Shown in pieces: positions 27,660 to 39,283 of a stretch of DNA of 64,000 nt. A model generated the notes under the pieces. That model did not search any database. It worked only from the letters and a program-made list of their open reading frames with translations, and had not been told where the DNA came from. Position numbers and translations under genes: made by a program. Numbering within the stretch: position 1 is the first letter of the stretch; each line of letters starts with the position of its first letter. Source of the stretch: Kalmusia sp. IMI 367209 (lineage: Eukaryota > Ascomycota > Dothideomycetes > Pleosporales > Didymosphaeriaceae); assembly GCA_027946365.1 (NCBI GenBank), contig JAPEUQ010000009.1:62001-126000 (forward strand), in the 5' to 3' direction.

Positions 27660-29967
27660 ATGGGTTCTAAAATTAATTTTACTAAAGAGGATTTAAAAGT
27701 CCTAATTTAGAATTACCTCCTATAACTAAATTAGCTAAGGTTTTTAGTACTAAACAATTTAAATTAGAAGTTCTACCTTATATAGATAATGAAACTAGAA
27801 AGTTTAGAGCTAGTTGTAATTTATGTGAATATAAAAAAATTAGTACTTGGCCTTTTAATACTACTAATTTATATAGTCATTTTAAACATAAACATTTTAC
27901 TTATTTAGAACCTAATTTAGATGAAAATAGTTCTAATTTAGATGAAAATAGTTCTAATTTAGATGATAATAGTAGTATAAATACTATTAATAATTATTTT
28001 AGTAATTCTAGTAGTAGTAATCTTATAAGAAAAAGACCTTGTTTTATACTATTTAATAAAGACGAATATAAAAACTACTTATTACAATTTATTATTAATA
28101 ATAATTTACCTTTTAGTTTAATAGATAGTCCTAGTTTTAAAAATTTATTAAAATATATAAAAGACGATTTGCCTACTATTAGTAGAGAAACTATAAGAAA
28201 TGAATTAACTATTTTATATAATAGAGAAACTGCTAAACTAAAGAATAAAATTAAAAGTAATAATAGTAAATTTTCTATTATATTAGATGAATGGAAATCT
28301 AGTAATAATTTAGATTTTCTAGCTATTACTCTACATTTTATAATAATAAATTTCAACTAGAAACTTATTTAATAGGATTTGAGGATTTAAATAATCTAGA
28401 TAGTTATAATAGTAGTAATCTTTATTCTATTTTAGAAAAGGTCTTATTAAATTATAAATTAAGTGATAAATTATTAGGAATAACTAGAGATAATGCTACT
28501 CTATTAATAGTACTATAGAACTTTTAAAAGATAATTTTAGATTTAAATTTAATAATAATATAGTAGATATTAAATGTTTCGCCCATATTTTAAATTTAAT
28601 TAGTAATACCTTTTAGATTATATATTTTTTAATATAAATACTACTAAGAAGTTTAATACTAATATTAATAATATAATAGAAATTTACGAAATAAGAAGAA
28701 CTAATTTAAATATTAATAAAATACTAGAAGATACTAAAGCTATACCTATAACTATAAGAAATTATATAACTAAATTTAAAAATAATCACTATCTTAAGAA
28801 TAATTTTAGAACTATAGTAAAAGAAAAAAATAGTAATACTAATAATAAAGGAGTAGAAAACTTAATAAAGGATAATTTAACTAGATGGTTATCTACTTAT
28901 AATATGATAGAAAGATTTCTTTATTTTAAAGATGAAATTACTACTATTACTAATAAAGTTAATAATTTAGATAATATTAGAAAGAAAATATAAATTTAGA
29001 GCCTAAAATACTAGAAAAGGATTGGGTTTATTTAGAACAAATTAGAACTATTTTAGAAATTTTAGAAAGCCTACTATAAAGCTACAAACTATAAATTATT
29101 CTAATAACTATTTTACTATTATTTATATTACTAAATTATATAATAGTCTAGAGTCATTCTATTTAAAAACTTATAATAATCCTTTTATTAACGCCGGTTT
29201 AAAAGAAGCTAAAAAGAAACTTTTAGAATACTATCCTATTTTAGATAATAATATAGATAAACTAAAAGACTTATATTTAATAACTATCTTAAATCCACAA
29301 TTTAAATTAGATATATTTAAAAATTTAAATTATAGTAATGAAATTATAAGTAGTATAAAAGATTATTTTATAGAAATTTATAATGAATATAAAGATATTT
29401 ATAAAGATAATATTATAGATACTACTTTTAATAATACTACTATTAATTTAGATATAAATAATAGTAGTAGTGATGATGAATTATATATAACTAGTAATAA
29501 TATTAATACTTTAGTAATAGAAAACGAGCTAGAATTATATTTAAATGAGGCTAGAGTACCTAAAGATATTAATATAGAAGACTATTATAATTCTAATAAA
29601 ACTAGATTTTCTATAATATATAGAATAGCTAAAGACTACTTAGCTATTCTATCTACTTCTAATGCTAGTGAATCTACTTTTTCTAAAGTAGGTGATATAG
29701 TTACTAAAAAAAGAAATAGACTATTACCTAGTACTATTAAAAACTTATAATTTTAAAAGATAGAAATATAGTAGAAGATGAAGAAGAAGAGATTAACGAT
29801 AATAAATTACTAAGTAAAAAAATAATAGATCTAGAAATAAAGGTAAACAAAGGGCTACTAGTAATAATACTATAATAGATTTAGAAGAAGTAGAATTAGA
29901 AGATAGAACTACTACTAGTATTACTAGTTATAGTAGTATTAGTAGTGGTAGTAACTATAGTATATAG
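27660..29967 (+). pseudogene. hAT-family transposase of copy 1 (BED finger, hAT C-terminal domain), frameshifted as given
   Basis: The ATG at 27660 is set by homology to copy 2 and a clean upstream region. Across frames the protein has: a BED-type zinc finger (C53, C56, H74, H79 in copy 2 numbering); an Asn/Ser-rich linker with a 21-bp in-frame repeat (three units here, two in copy 2); the RNase H-like core with 'IILDEWKS' (first catalytic Asp, about 28280-28300) and 'KCFAHILNLI' (28574-28603); and the C-terminal dimerisation block with 'ASESTFS' (about 29662-29682) and 'KKRNRLLPSTIKNL' ending near 29747. Frameshifts occur near 27692, at 28331 (shared with copy 2), near 28503 and after 29738 (shared). 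All are one-base changes, mainly in A/T runs. With these allowed for, the frame may continue to the TAG at 29965. It would cut and paste the element. Confidence 0.8.
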
Positions 29968-29993
29968 TTTAGAAATTATCTTAAGTTTTTTTA

Positions 29994-31053
29994 TATTTTA
30001 AAGTTAACGATTCCCTAGATTATAACATGTAGTAAAAATTCTACTTTTTAAAAAAATTAATTATAGCTTACCTAATTAAGTACTTAATATAATTCTTATA
30101 TAATATAAGTCGTATTAAGAACCTTATTATTTTCAATATACTAGCGTACTTTTAGTAATCCAATTACGACTTTTAATTAATAGTTTTCGATATATTTTAG
30201 AAAGTGTCTTAAAGTAGCCTTTAGAAGATACTTACTAAAGTAGTCTTTTTAATTATATTAAGTTTCTAGCTGACTAGTTATACTATTATACTAATTCTAA
30301 TAGATTATAGCTTAATCTAAAGTACTATTTTATATATATAAAATAGATTTATTATTATATTTATAATACTAGTTTTAGTATATACTTTTTATAAAACTAT
30401 TCTACGTCCTTTAGAGTTATTTATAAAAGTAGTAGTTTTAAAAATTAAAATAACTTAATATCTAAATAAGTAACTGCTATAATTTAAATTATATTTAAAC
30501 TATATAAAAGTACTCTATAATATCTATATTTTAGATATAGTATATTATTATAGAATCTATTTATAAACTATACTTTTTATTAAAAATCTTAGCCTCTTAG
30601 AACTTTATAATAGAAACCTATCTTATTACTCTATTATTTATAATATTTCTACTAAATATAGTAATAATAATAAGTATTAACTTATTAAAAAGTATAATCC
30701 TAGTAAATATATTTAGAAAAGATAAATAGAATAATCTAAAAACTTCTTTTAATTATTTTCAACTAGACTTTAATAATTATAAGCTATAAACTTTATAGTC
30801 GAGAAAGATAGTACTATACTATAATAATTATAAAAGAAATCCTAATAATTCTCAAATTCCTAGACTTAATTACTAATTTAGTAATTTAGTAATTACTATA
30901 TAATTACTAAATTTTCCTTTAGTAATTAGTTTTAGTAATTAGTAATTAAGAATTTAGTAATTAGTAATTAGTAATTAGTATTTGCTTAGTAATACTATTT
31001 AGTAATACTAAGTAATACTAAGTAATATTTAATTACTAAATTTTGCAACACTG
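29994..31053 (-). repeat. Right long terminal inverted repeat of hAT copy 1
   Basis: Inverse partner of 25060-26106. The last 150 bases contain repeated TAATTAG and AGTAATACT units. The two arms of one element differ more from each other than either differs from the same arm in copy 2, so the arms are old relative to the copying event. Confidence 0.8.
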
Positions 31054-31878
31054 AAGATATCTAAAATACCCTTAGTAGTAATAATAAAATAATTAATTAT
31101 ATCTATCTAAAGGAGGGTAATCTCTACTCTAGTTAACTTATAAATACTACCCTACTTTATCTCCTTTTATAAGGTATTCTTTACTAGGCCTTATAGTCTT
31201 TATAAGAGTCTAAGAGAGTCTTATATATAATAACGTTATTACTACTAGAAAGCGTAAAGGCCTTAGCGGCGTAGAGTAGAATATTTATCTCTTTTATAAA
31301 ATTAATAGAGATAGGCTTATAAGATTTATATAAGCTTACGTAATACGTATACTTCTTATAGGAGAAAATATTATACTTCTATCCTTTAGCGCCAATACGC
31401 TTTAAATAGTAGAGATAATAAGGCTACTAGAGTTTTATCTCTAGGATAAGATAATAGGAGAGAGGAGTCTACGTAAAAGATTAGTAATAGCGAAGCGTAA
31501 TTAAAGAGTAAATCTATAATAGAAGTATCTAGAAATAGTAGGGCTATAGTAATAGATAGAAGAGAGTTAAATGATATAATAGCGACGGTGAAATATAGAA
31601 AGTTAATAATAAATTTAAGTTAAAAGAGAAAAAAGAAAAAGAGATAGGAGCGGTAGAGGACTTAAAGATATATATATATTTTTTTCTTTATCGCCATCAT
31701 CCCTAATAATAATAGTAATTTCGCAGCCTCTACTTTACTATAATAATAGATATAGTAACTACCTCATTATAAAGTAATAATAAGATAATAGTATTACTCT
31801 ATTATAGTACTATAAATTTATTATATAGAGAGTAAATTATAAGTAGCTAAGATAGTTATTAGTAAGAGAGGGGATAGT

Positions 31879-32073
31879 TATAAGGAGTGAAGTACGTAAT
31901 CCCATAATAATATAATTATATAATGGTTCCTTACTAAGAGTACTATATAGGTGAGGCGCTAGGAACGTACTAGCGTAACACCCCTTAAAACGTAGGGGAA
32001 GATAGAGGGTAGAAGATAGATTTTAATTTTATTATTACTTAAGGAATGCTCGCTGCTATATTTAATCCTAATA
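31879..32073 (+). repeat. 3' LTR of Gypsy C
   Basis: Near-copy of 19182-19372. It is preceded by a purine-rich tract (GAGAGGGGATAG) that fits a polypurine tract. The next five bases, ATAGC, repeat the five bases before the 5' LTR. Confidence 0.8.
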
Positions 32074-33309
32074 ATAGCCTTAAAGTCCTTACTAAAGCCT
32101 AGGTTATTAAAGTTAAAGTAAATATTTAGTATTAAGTCCTTTTATCTTTAGTAGATCTATTTAGTGCTAGATTACCTACTATAGATATAATATAGATATA
32201 AATAATTATATTTATATCTTAGAGTATATAATTAAACTCTTTTACGTCTTCTATAGTAATCTTTTTAAAGAGATGTTATAACTTTATAATCTCTTCTTAA
32301 AAAAGAATATATTAATTTATAATATTAACCTTTAGGTTTATCTAGTTAAATTATAGTAAGCCTAAAAATATATTATACCCTAAAAGGTCTATTATTATAA
32401 AAGATATTACTTAAAGTTATTTATATTCTCTTAAGTTTATAAACTCTATATTAAGTATTATAGTATTATATATTATTATTTTAGATCTATTTACCACTTT
32501 TACTAGTAAATTATCTAAGGATATTATATCTATCTTAACCTATTTAGCCTTTTTTAAGGATAATAGATTTAGCGTAGATATTAAATCTATAAGAATATTT
32601 ATATTTATTAAACTCTATTTAACTCTAGTCTTAAGGGTAAGTATCCTTTTAGCTATTTATAAAACTAGTTAAATAGATAATCTATATTATAGACCTTTAG
32701 AATTTAATTAATATAATTAATAACTAATTTAATATAAATAAATAGAGCTACTACTAGTCCTTTTACCCCTTATCTTTTTCTAATAGGTACGCTTTCTCTT
32801 TATTAAATTAAATATCTCTTAATCCAGGCGCTGCCGGTTTATTTAAGATAGAATAATCTAGATATATATACCTAATTTATTATAATACTAGTAGGTTAGT
32901 ATATTAAGGTTTTTAGTAGTATCTAATAGTATCTAATTAGATCCTTTTAAATTATTACTCTATATATTAGTTATTTTAATCTTTTTTAAGTCTTCTTATT
33001 TTCTTTAGAATCTAGCCTCTACTAGCGGTCCTTAAGGCTATTTCTTTTCTAAAGAGATTTTTTAAATTTATATAAATCTTTCTATTTAAAAGATAATTAA
33101 TACTTAAAGTTTTATATTAGAGATTATCTTTTAAGCTTAATGGGAACTAACTATAGTTACTAATAAATATAGGGAGTTAGATATTCTATAAACTCTAATT
33201 TTTATTATTTAATATTAGTAACTTCTAGTTCCTTCTAATAGTCCTAAAGATAGTTTAGTAGATTTAAAGAGATTTATTCTAACTTTTATTAATATTATTT
33301 AAGTTAATT
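32074..33309 (-). mobile_element. Gypsy D, part 2: upstream Gag/protease-side segment, minus strand
   Basis: The minus strand reads as a protein-like frame with Gln-type stops and ends in 'GFSKDFKA' at 32078. If Gypsy C and one ATAGC are removed, this runs in frame into 'ILNYSKYN' at 19181 and down, matching the conserved Gypsy segment F-S-K...L-P-x-H just before reverse transcriptase. The upstream end is cut by hAT copy 2 at 33310; no 5' LTR is visible. Confidence 0.65.
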
Positions 33310-34346
33310 CAGTGTTGCAAATTTTTAGTAATTACTATATAATTAAGATAATTACTAACTTAATTACTAAATCTTAAAATATAATTAGTGTTAGTAATTA
33401 GTAATTAAAATTTTTTAAAATATAATTAGTAATTAGTAATTAGTAATTATCTTAATTATATAGTAATTACTAAATTACTAAATTAGTAATTAAGACTAAA
33501 AATATTAAGATAATTAGGTTTTTTTATAAATTTTAAATTATAGTACTATCTTTATCGACTATAAAAGTTATAGCTAATATATATAAAAACCTAGCTTATT
33601 ATAATAAAATATATTAATTATCTAATTATATAAAGAGTTTTTTTATACTATAATCTAAAACGTCTAGTATATAAATAAAATTACTTTATATTTTAGCTAT
33701 ACTAGTATTATATAGTATATATAAGTTAATCTATTACTATAAATAGTAAAGTAGTATAAGATTTAATAAAAATATACTATATAAATAGTAATTAAAATAG
33801 TATATAATATCTAAAATATAGATATTATAGAGTACTTTTATATAGTTTAAATATAATTTAAATTATAGTACTTACTTATTTAGATATTAAGTTATTTTAA
33901 TTTTTAAAACTACTACTTTTATAGATAACTCTAAAGAGACATAGAATACTTTTATAAAAAGTATATACTAAAACTAGTATTATAAATAATATAATAAATC
34001 TATTTTATATATCTAAAATAATACTTTAGATTAAGCTATAATCTATTAGAATTAGTATAATAGTATAACTAGTTAGCTAGAAACTTAATATAATTAAAAA
34101 GACTATCCTAAGTATATATCTTCTAAAGACTACTTTAAGATACTTTTTAAAAATAATCGAAAACTACTAACTAGAAGTGTTAATTTAATTAGTAAAAATA
34201 TACTAGTAGGTGATATTAAATATAGTTCTTAGTATAATTTATATTATATAAAAATTATAGTAATTACTCAATTAGATAAGCCAAAATAATTTTTTAAAAG
34301 TTTAAATTTTACTAAACGTTACAATCTAGGGAATGATTAATTTTAA
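33310..34346 (+). repeat. Left long terminal inverted repeat of hAT copy 2
   Basis: Virtually the same as 25060-26106; one clear RIP-type difference is ATGGCTAA in copy 1 against ATAGCTAA here (about 33570). Inverse partner is 38225-39283. Confidence 0.8.
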
Positions 34347-34454
34347 AAAAGTAAAAAAGTAAAAAAGAAAAGAAAAATAGAGAAAAGTAGTTAACATAAT
34401 AAAATAGTAAAAATAATAAAAATAATAAAAGAAAATAAACTAAAATATAATACT

Positions 34455-35207
34455 TTAGTCTATATCCATTTTAGATTCCTTCTTCTTCTTTTAAGTTTAT
34501 AGAATCCTCCTTACTATTATCTTTATAATAATAGCTATATTATTATCTTTATTACTAGTCTTTCTTCTCTTTATAGAGACTAATTTCTTCTAGTGAGTAA
34601 TAGTCTTTATTAAGAAAATTAATAGTATTAAGAAAATAAAGATCCTCTTTAAGAAGAAATCTTTATTATTTTTATAGTCCTCTTTATTAAAGACTTTATC
34701 TTTAATAAAGACGACCTCTTTATTATTAATTATATTCTTAGCTTTAAAGCTATTAATTAAATCTATAGGACATTAGTATTTATAAAATATAATAAAGTAA
34801 TACTTACTATAATCTTTAAATAAAATACTTAAATAGAGTAAATAAGTATTTATTCTTTTAAGAATAGCTCGTTCTTTAGTATTAGGAGTATATAATAGAT
34901 CTTTATAGTCTAGATCTATTTTATTCTCCTTAATAAGGTCTAGAAATATATTAGTTAGTAATTAATTTATAAAAAGATAAAAACTTACTTAAAGTAATTT
35001 TAAACTTATTAATATTATAGTACTTAAGCCGTTTTAAATAGTAAACTATTCTTAAAATATTTAAATATTCTATAATAGTACTATTAGAGCTATCCTTTTA
35101 AATTTATTAATTAGAGCTTTTATAGTAGAATCTATTTTAGTAGATTTAACTACTAAACTTCTATTAATAGAAGTTCGAATAATATCTTGCGTAGTAAGGC
35201 TAGACAT
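34455..35207 (-). pseudogene. Unrecognised second gene of hAT copy 2, divergent from the transposase
   Basis: Same gene as 26206-26962, starting at the ATG at 35207. Here the 34940 region is intact (CTCCTTAATAAG, reading ...LDLIKENKID), but the 3' part has lost bases: two 2-bp losses in CTTCTCTT runs and one T, so the acidic tail is out of frame. The two copies therefore complement each other's breaks at several places, while two breaks and one TAA are shared. Function unknown. Confidence 0.5.
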
Positions 35208-35368
35208 AGTAATAAATAGTAGATAACGTAGTAAATAACGTAGTAGATAGTATAATAGATAAAATACTAAGTAACTTAATAAATTAAGTTAATAAAAATA
35301 ATATAGATAATAATAAAGAATTTATATACTACTTCTATTTTTTAAAGATTATTAATTATAAATTGAAA

Positions 35369-35764
35369 ATGGATTTAAACTATAGTAAAGTCCGTATAAT
35401 TAATAAGAAATGGATTTAAACTATCGTTAAGTCCGTATATTTAATTAAAATGGATTTAAACTATAGTAAAGTCCGTATAATTAATAAGAAATGGATTTAA
35501 ACTATAGTAAAGTCCGTATAATTAATAAGAAATGGATTTAAACTATAATTAAGTCCGTGTATTTAATAAGAAATGGATTTAAACTATAGTAAAGTCCGTA
35601 TAATTAATTAAAAATGGATTTAAACTATAGTAAAGTCCGTATAATTAATAAGAAATGGATTTAAACTATAGTAAAGTCCGTATAATTAATAAGAAATAGA
35701 TTTAAACTATAGTTAAGTCCGTGTATTTAATTTAAAACGGATTTAAACTATACTAAAGTCCGTA
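35369..35764 (+). repeat. Ten tandem 41-bp units in hAT copy 2
   Basis: Same units in the same order as 27124-27520, one base shorter because unit 2 lost one A. Lies between the divergent starts at 35207 and 35905. Confidence 0.9.
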
Positions 35765-35904
35765 ATAAATTTATAATAAAGACTTTAAACTTTTTTAAGT
35801 TAAGAATATAAATATAATACTTCATAACTAGTAAAAGTAAAAGTAAAAGTCTTTAAATTATTTACTATACTATCTATCTATCTTTATCTATCTTTTTTTA
35901 TAAC

Positions 35905-38194
35905 ATGGGTTCTAAAATTAATTTTACTAAAGAGGATTTAAAAAGTCCTAATTTAGAATTACCTCCTATAACTAAATTAGCTAAGGTTTTTAGTACTAAA
36001 CAATTTAAATTAGAAGTTCTACCTTATATAGATAATGAAACTAGAAAGTTTAGAGCTAGTTGTAATTTATGTGAATATAAAAAAATTAGTACTTGGCCTT
36101 TTAATACTACTAATTTATATAGTCATTTTAAACATAGACATTTTACTTATTTAGAACCTAATTTAGATGAAAATAGTTCTAATTTAGATGATAATAGTAG
36201 TATAAATACTATTAATAATTATTTTAGTAATTCTAGTAGTAGTAATCTTATAAGAAAAAGACCTAGTTTTATACTATTTAATAAAGAAGAATATAAAAAC
36301 TACTTATTACAATTTATTATTAATAATAATTTACCTTTAGTTTAATAGATAGTCCTAGTTTTAAAAATTTATTAAAATATATAAAAGACGATTTGCCTAC
36401 TATTAGTAGAGAAACTATAAGAAATGAATTAACTATTTTATATAATAGAGAAACTGCTAAACTAAAGAATAAAATTAAAAGTAATAATAGTAAATTTTCT
36501 ATTATATTAGATGAATGGAAATCTAGTAATAATTTAGATTTTCTAGCTATTACTCTACATTTTATAATAATAAATTTCAACTAGAAACTTATTTAATAGG
36601 ATTTGAGGATTTAAATAATCTAGATAGTTATAATAGTAGTAATCTTTATTCTATTTTAGAAAAGGTCTTATTAAATTATAAATTAAGTGATAAATTATTA
36701 GGAATAACTAGAGATAATGCTACTCCTATTAATAGTACTATAGAACTTTTAAAAGATAATTTTAGATTTAAATTTAATAATAATATAGTAGATATTAAAT
36801 GTTTCTGCCCATATTTTAAATTTAATTAGTAATACCTTTTAGATTATATATTTTTAATATAAATACTACTAAGAAGTTTAATACTAATATTAATAATATA
36901 ATAGAAATTTACGAAATAAGAAGAACTAATTTAAATATTAATAAAATACTAGAAGATACTAAAGCTATACCTATAACTATAAGAAATTATATAACTAAAT
37001 TTAAAAATAATCACTATCTTAAGAATAATTTTAGAACTATAGTAAAGAAAAAAATAGTAATACTAATAATAAAGGAGTAGAAAACTTAATAAAGGATAAT
37101 TTAACTAGATGGTTATCTACTTATAATATGATAGAAAGATTTCTTTATTTTAAAGATGAAATTACTACTATTACTAATAAAGTTAATAATTTAGATAATA
37201 TTAGAAAGAAAAATATAAATTTAGAGCCTAAAATACTAGAAAAGGATTGGGTTTATTTAGAACAAATTAGAACTATTTTAGAAATTTTTAGAAAGCCTAC
37301 TATAAAGCTACAAACTATAAATTATTCTAATAACTATTTTACTATTATTTATATTACTAAATTATATAATAGTCTAGAGTCATTCTATTTAAAAACTTAT
37401 AATAATCCTTTTATTAACGCCGGTTTAAAAGAAGTTAAAAAGAAACTTTTAGAATACTATCCTATTTTAGATAATAATATAGATAAACTAAAAGACTTAT
37501 ATTTAATAACTATCTTAAATCCACAATTTAAATTAGATATATTTAAAAATTTAAATTATAGTAATGAAATTATAAGTAGTATAAAAGATTATTTTATAGA
37601 AATTTATAATGAATATAAAGATATTTATAAAGATAATATTATAGATACTACTTTTAATAATACTACTATTAATTTAGATATAAATAATAGTAGTAGTGAT
37701 GATGAATTATATATAACTAGTAATAATATTAATACTTTAGTAATAGAAAACGAGCTAGAATTATATTTAAATGAGGCTAGAGTACCTAAAGATATTAATA
37801 TAGAAGACTATTATAATTCTAATAAAACTAGATTTCCTATAATATATAGAATAGCTAAAGACTACTTAGCTATTCTATCTACTTCTAATGCTAGTGAATC
37901 TACTTTTTCTAAAGTAGGTGATATAGTTACTAAAAAAGAAATAGACTATTACCTAGTACTATTAAAAACTTATAATTTTAAAAGATAGAAATATAGTAGA
38001 AGATGAAGAAGAAGAGATTAACGATAATAAATTACTAAGTAAAAAAAAATAATAGATCTAGAAATAAAGGTAAACAAAGGGCTACTAGTAATAATACTAT
38101 AATAGATTTAGAAGAAGTAGAATTAGAAGATAGAACTACTACTAGTATTACTAGTTATAGTAGTATTAGTAGTGGTAGTAACTATAGTATATAG
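35905..38194 (+). pseudogene. hAT-family transposase of copy 2, frameshifted as given
   Basis: An open 146-codon N-terminal part (35905-36345) carries the BED-type zinc finger (C53, C56, H74, H79). A one-T loss near 36337 breaks the frame; copy 1 has the extra T. The core continues at 36393 ('DEWKS'), is shifted at about 36566 (shared with copy 1) and again near 36810 (one base too many), and reopens at 37128 for 286 codons that include the hAT C-terminal block ('ASESTFSKVGDI', residues 255-266). One A is missing after 'VTKK' near 37935; copy 1 has it. Family assignment is strong; activity is uncertain because each break is a one-base run-length change. Confidence 0.8.
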
Positions 38195-38224
38195 TTTAGA
38201 AATTATCTTAAGTTTTTTTTTATA

Positions 38225-39283
38225 TTTTAAAGTTAACGATTCCCTAGATTATAACATGTAGTAAAAATTCTACTTTTTAAAAAAATTAATTATAGCTTAC
38301 CTAATTAAGTACTTAATATAATTCTTATATAATATAAGTCGTATTAAGAACCTTATTATTTTCAATATACTAGCGTACTTTTTAGTAATCCAATTACGAC
38401 TTTTAATTAATAGTTTTCGATATATTTTAGAAAGTGTCTTAAAGTAGCCTTTAGAAGATACTTACTAAAGTAGTCTTTTTAATTATATTAAGTTTCTAGC
38501 TGACTAGTTATACTATTATACTAATTCTAATAGATTATAGCTTAATCTAAAGTACTATTTTATATATATAAAATAGATTTATTATTATATTTATAATACT
38601 AGTTTTAGTATATACTTTTTATAAAAGTATTCTACGTCCTTTAGAGTTATTTATAAAAGTAGTAGTTTTAAAAATTAAAATAACTTAATATCTAAATAAG
38701 TAACTGCTATAATTTAAATTATATTTAAACTATATAAAAGTACTCTATAATATCTATATTTTAGATATAGTATATTATTATAGAATCTATTTATAAACTA
38801 TACTTTTTATTAAAAATCTTAGCCTCTTAGAACTTTATAATAGAAACCTATCTTATTACTCTATTATTTATAATATTTCTACTAAATATAGTAATAATAA
38901 TAAGTATTAACTTATTAAAAAGTATAATCCTAGTAAATATATTTAGAAAAGATAAATAGAATAATCTAAAAACTTCTTTTAATTATTTTCAACTAGACTT
39001 TAATAATTATAAGCTATAAACTTTATAGTCGAGAAAGATAGTACTATACTATAATAATTATAAAAGAAATCCTAATAATTCTCAAATTCCTAGACTTAAT
39101 TACTAATTTAGTAATTTAGTAATTACTATATAATTACTAAATTTTCCTTTAGTAATTAGTTTTAGTAATTAGTAATTAAGAATTTAGTAATTAGTAATTA
39201 GTAATTAGTATTTGCTTAGTAATACTATTTAGTAATACTAAGTAATACTAAGTAATATTTAATTACTAAATTTTGCAACACTG
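38225..39283 (-). repeat. Right long terminal inverted repeat of hAT copy 2
   Basis: Virtually the same as 29994-31053, with isolated substitutions (for example AAAACTATTC in copy 1 against AAAAGTATTC here, about 38625) and run-length differences. Confidence 0.8.

Larger units (their letters stand above)
25060..31053 (+). mobile_element. hAT transposon copy 1 with about 1-kb inverted termini and two divergent genes
   Basis: The outermost bases are CAGTGTTGCAAA, repeated in inverse at the right end (TTTGCAACACTG), as in hAT elements (CAGTG ends). The 8-bp duplication AAGATATC flanks it exactly (25052-25059 and 31054-31061), the hAT signature. Inside, in order: left inverted repeat of about 1.05 kb, a minus-strand gene (26206-26962), ten 41-bp repeats (27124-27520), a plus-strand hAT transposase (27660-29967), and a right inverted repeat of about 1.06 kb. 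It lies in the 3' part of Gypsy C. It is nearly identical to 33310-39283 and, unlike its host, carries no visible RIP damage. Confidence 0.9.
19182..32073 (+). mobile_element. Gypsy C: full-length RIP-degraded Ty3/Gypsy, carrying hAT copy 1
   Basis: Both LTRs are present and the 5-bp target duplication ATAGC flanks them (19177-19181 and 32074-32078). Pol is on the plus strand: Gag-like region about 19500-20660, reverse transcriptase about 21360-21710 ('[10 protein letters not shown]', 'VVYLDDILIF'), RNase H about 22110-22480, integrase about 23040-23740 (a 'VGHF' zinc-finger region, then a DAILVVVD-like block). Without the hAT insertion (25060-31053) the element would be about 6.9 kb. It is heavily RIP-mutated, with stops mostly at former Gln codons. 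It sits inside Gypsy D. Confidence 0.8.
33310..39283 (+). mobile_element. hAT transposon copy 2, same structure as copy 1, no target duplication
   Basis: Complete from CAGTGTTGCAAA (33310) to TTTGCAACACTG (39283) and collinear with copy 1, in the same orientation. Differences are mostly one- or two-base length changes in A/T runs, one 21-bp unit in the transposase, and a few substitutions. The flanking octamers do not match (AGTTAATT at 33302-33309, ATCTTATA at 39284-39291), and the left flank is Gypsy D while the right flank is Gypsy B. Confidence 0.9.

Noticed and set aside
28075..28356. 93-codon minus-strand Leu/Ile-rich frame resembling a membrane protein
   Set aside because: It is the exact reverse of the hAT transposase core; the hydrophobicity comes from complementing AT-rich Asn/Lys codons.
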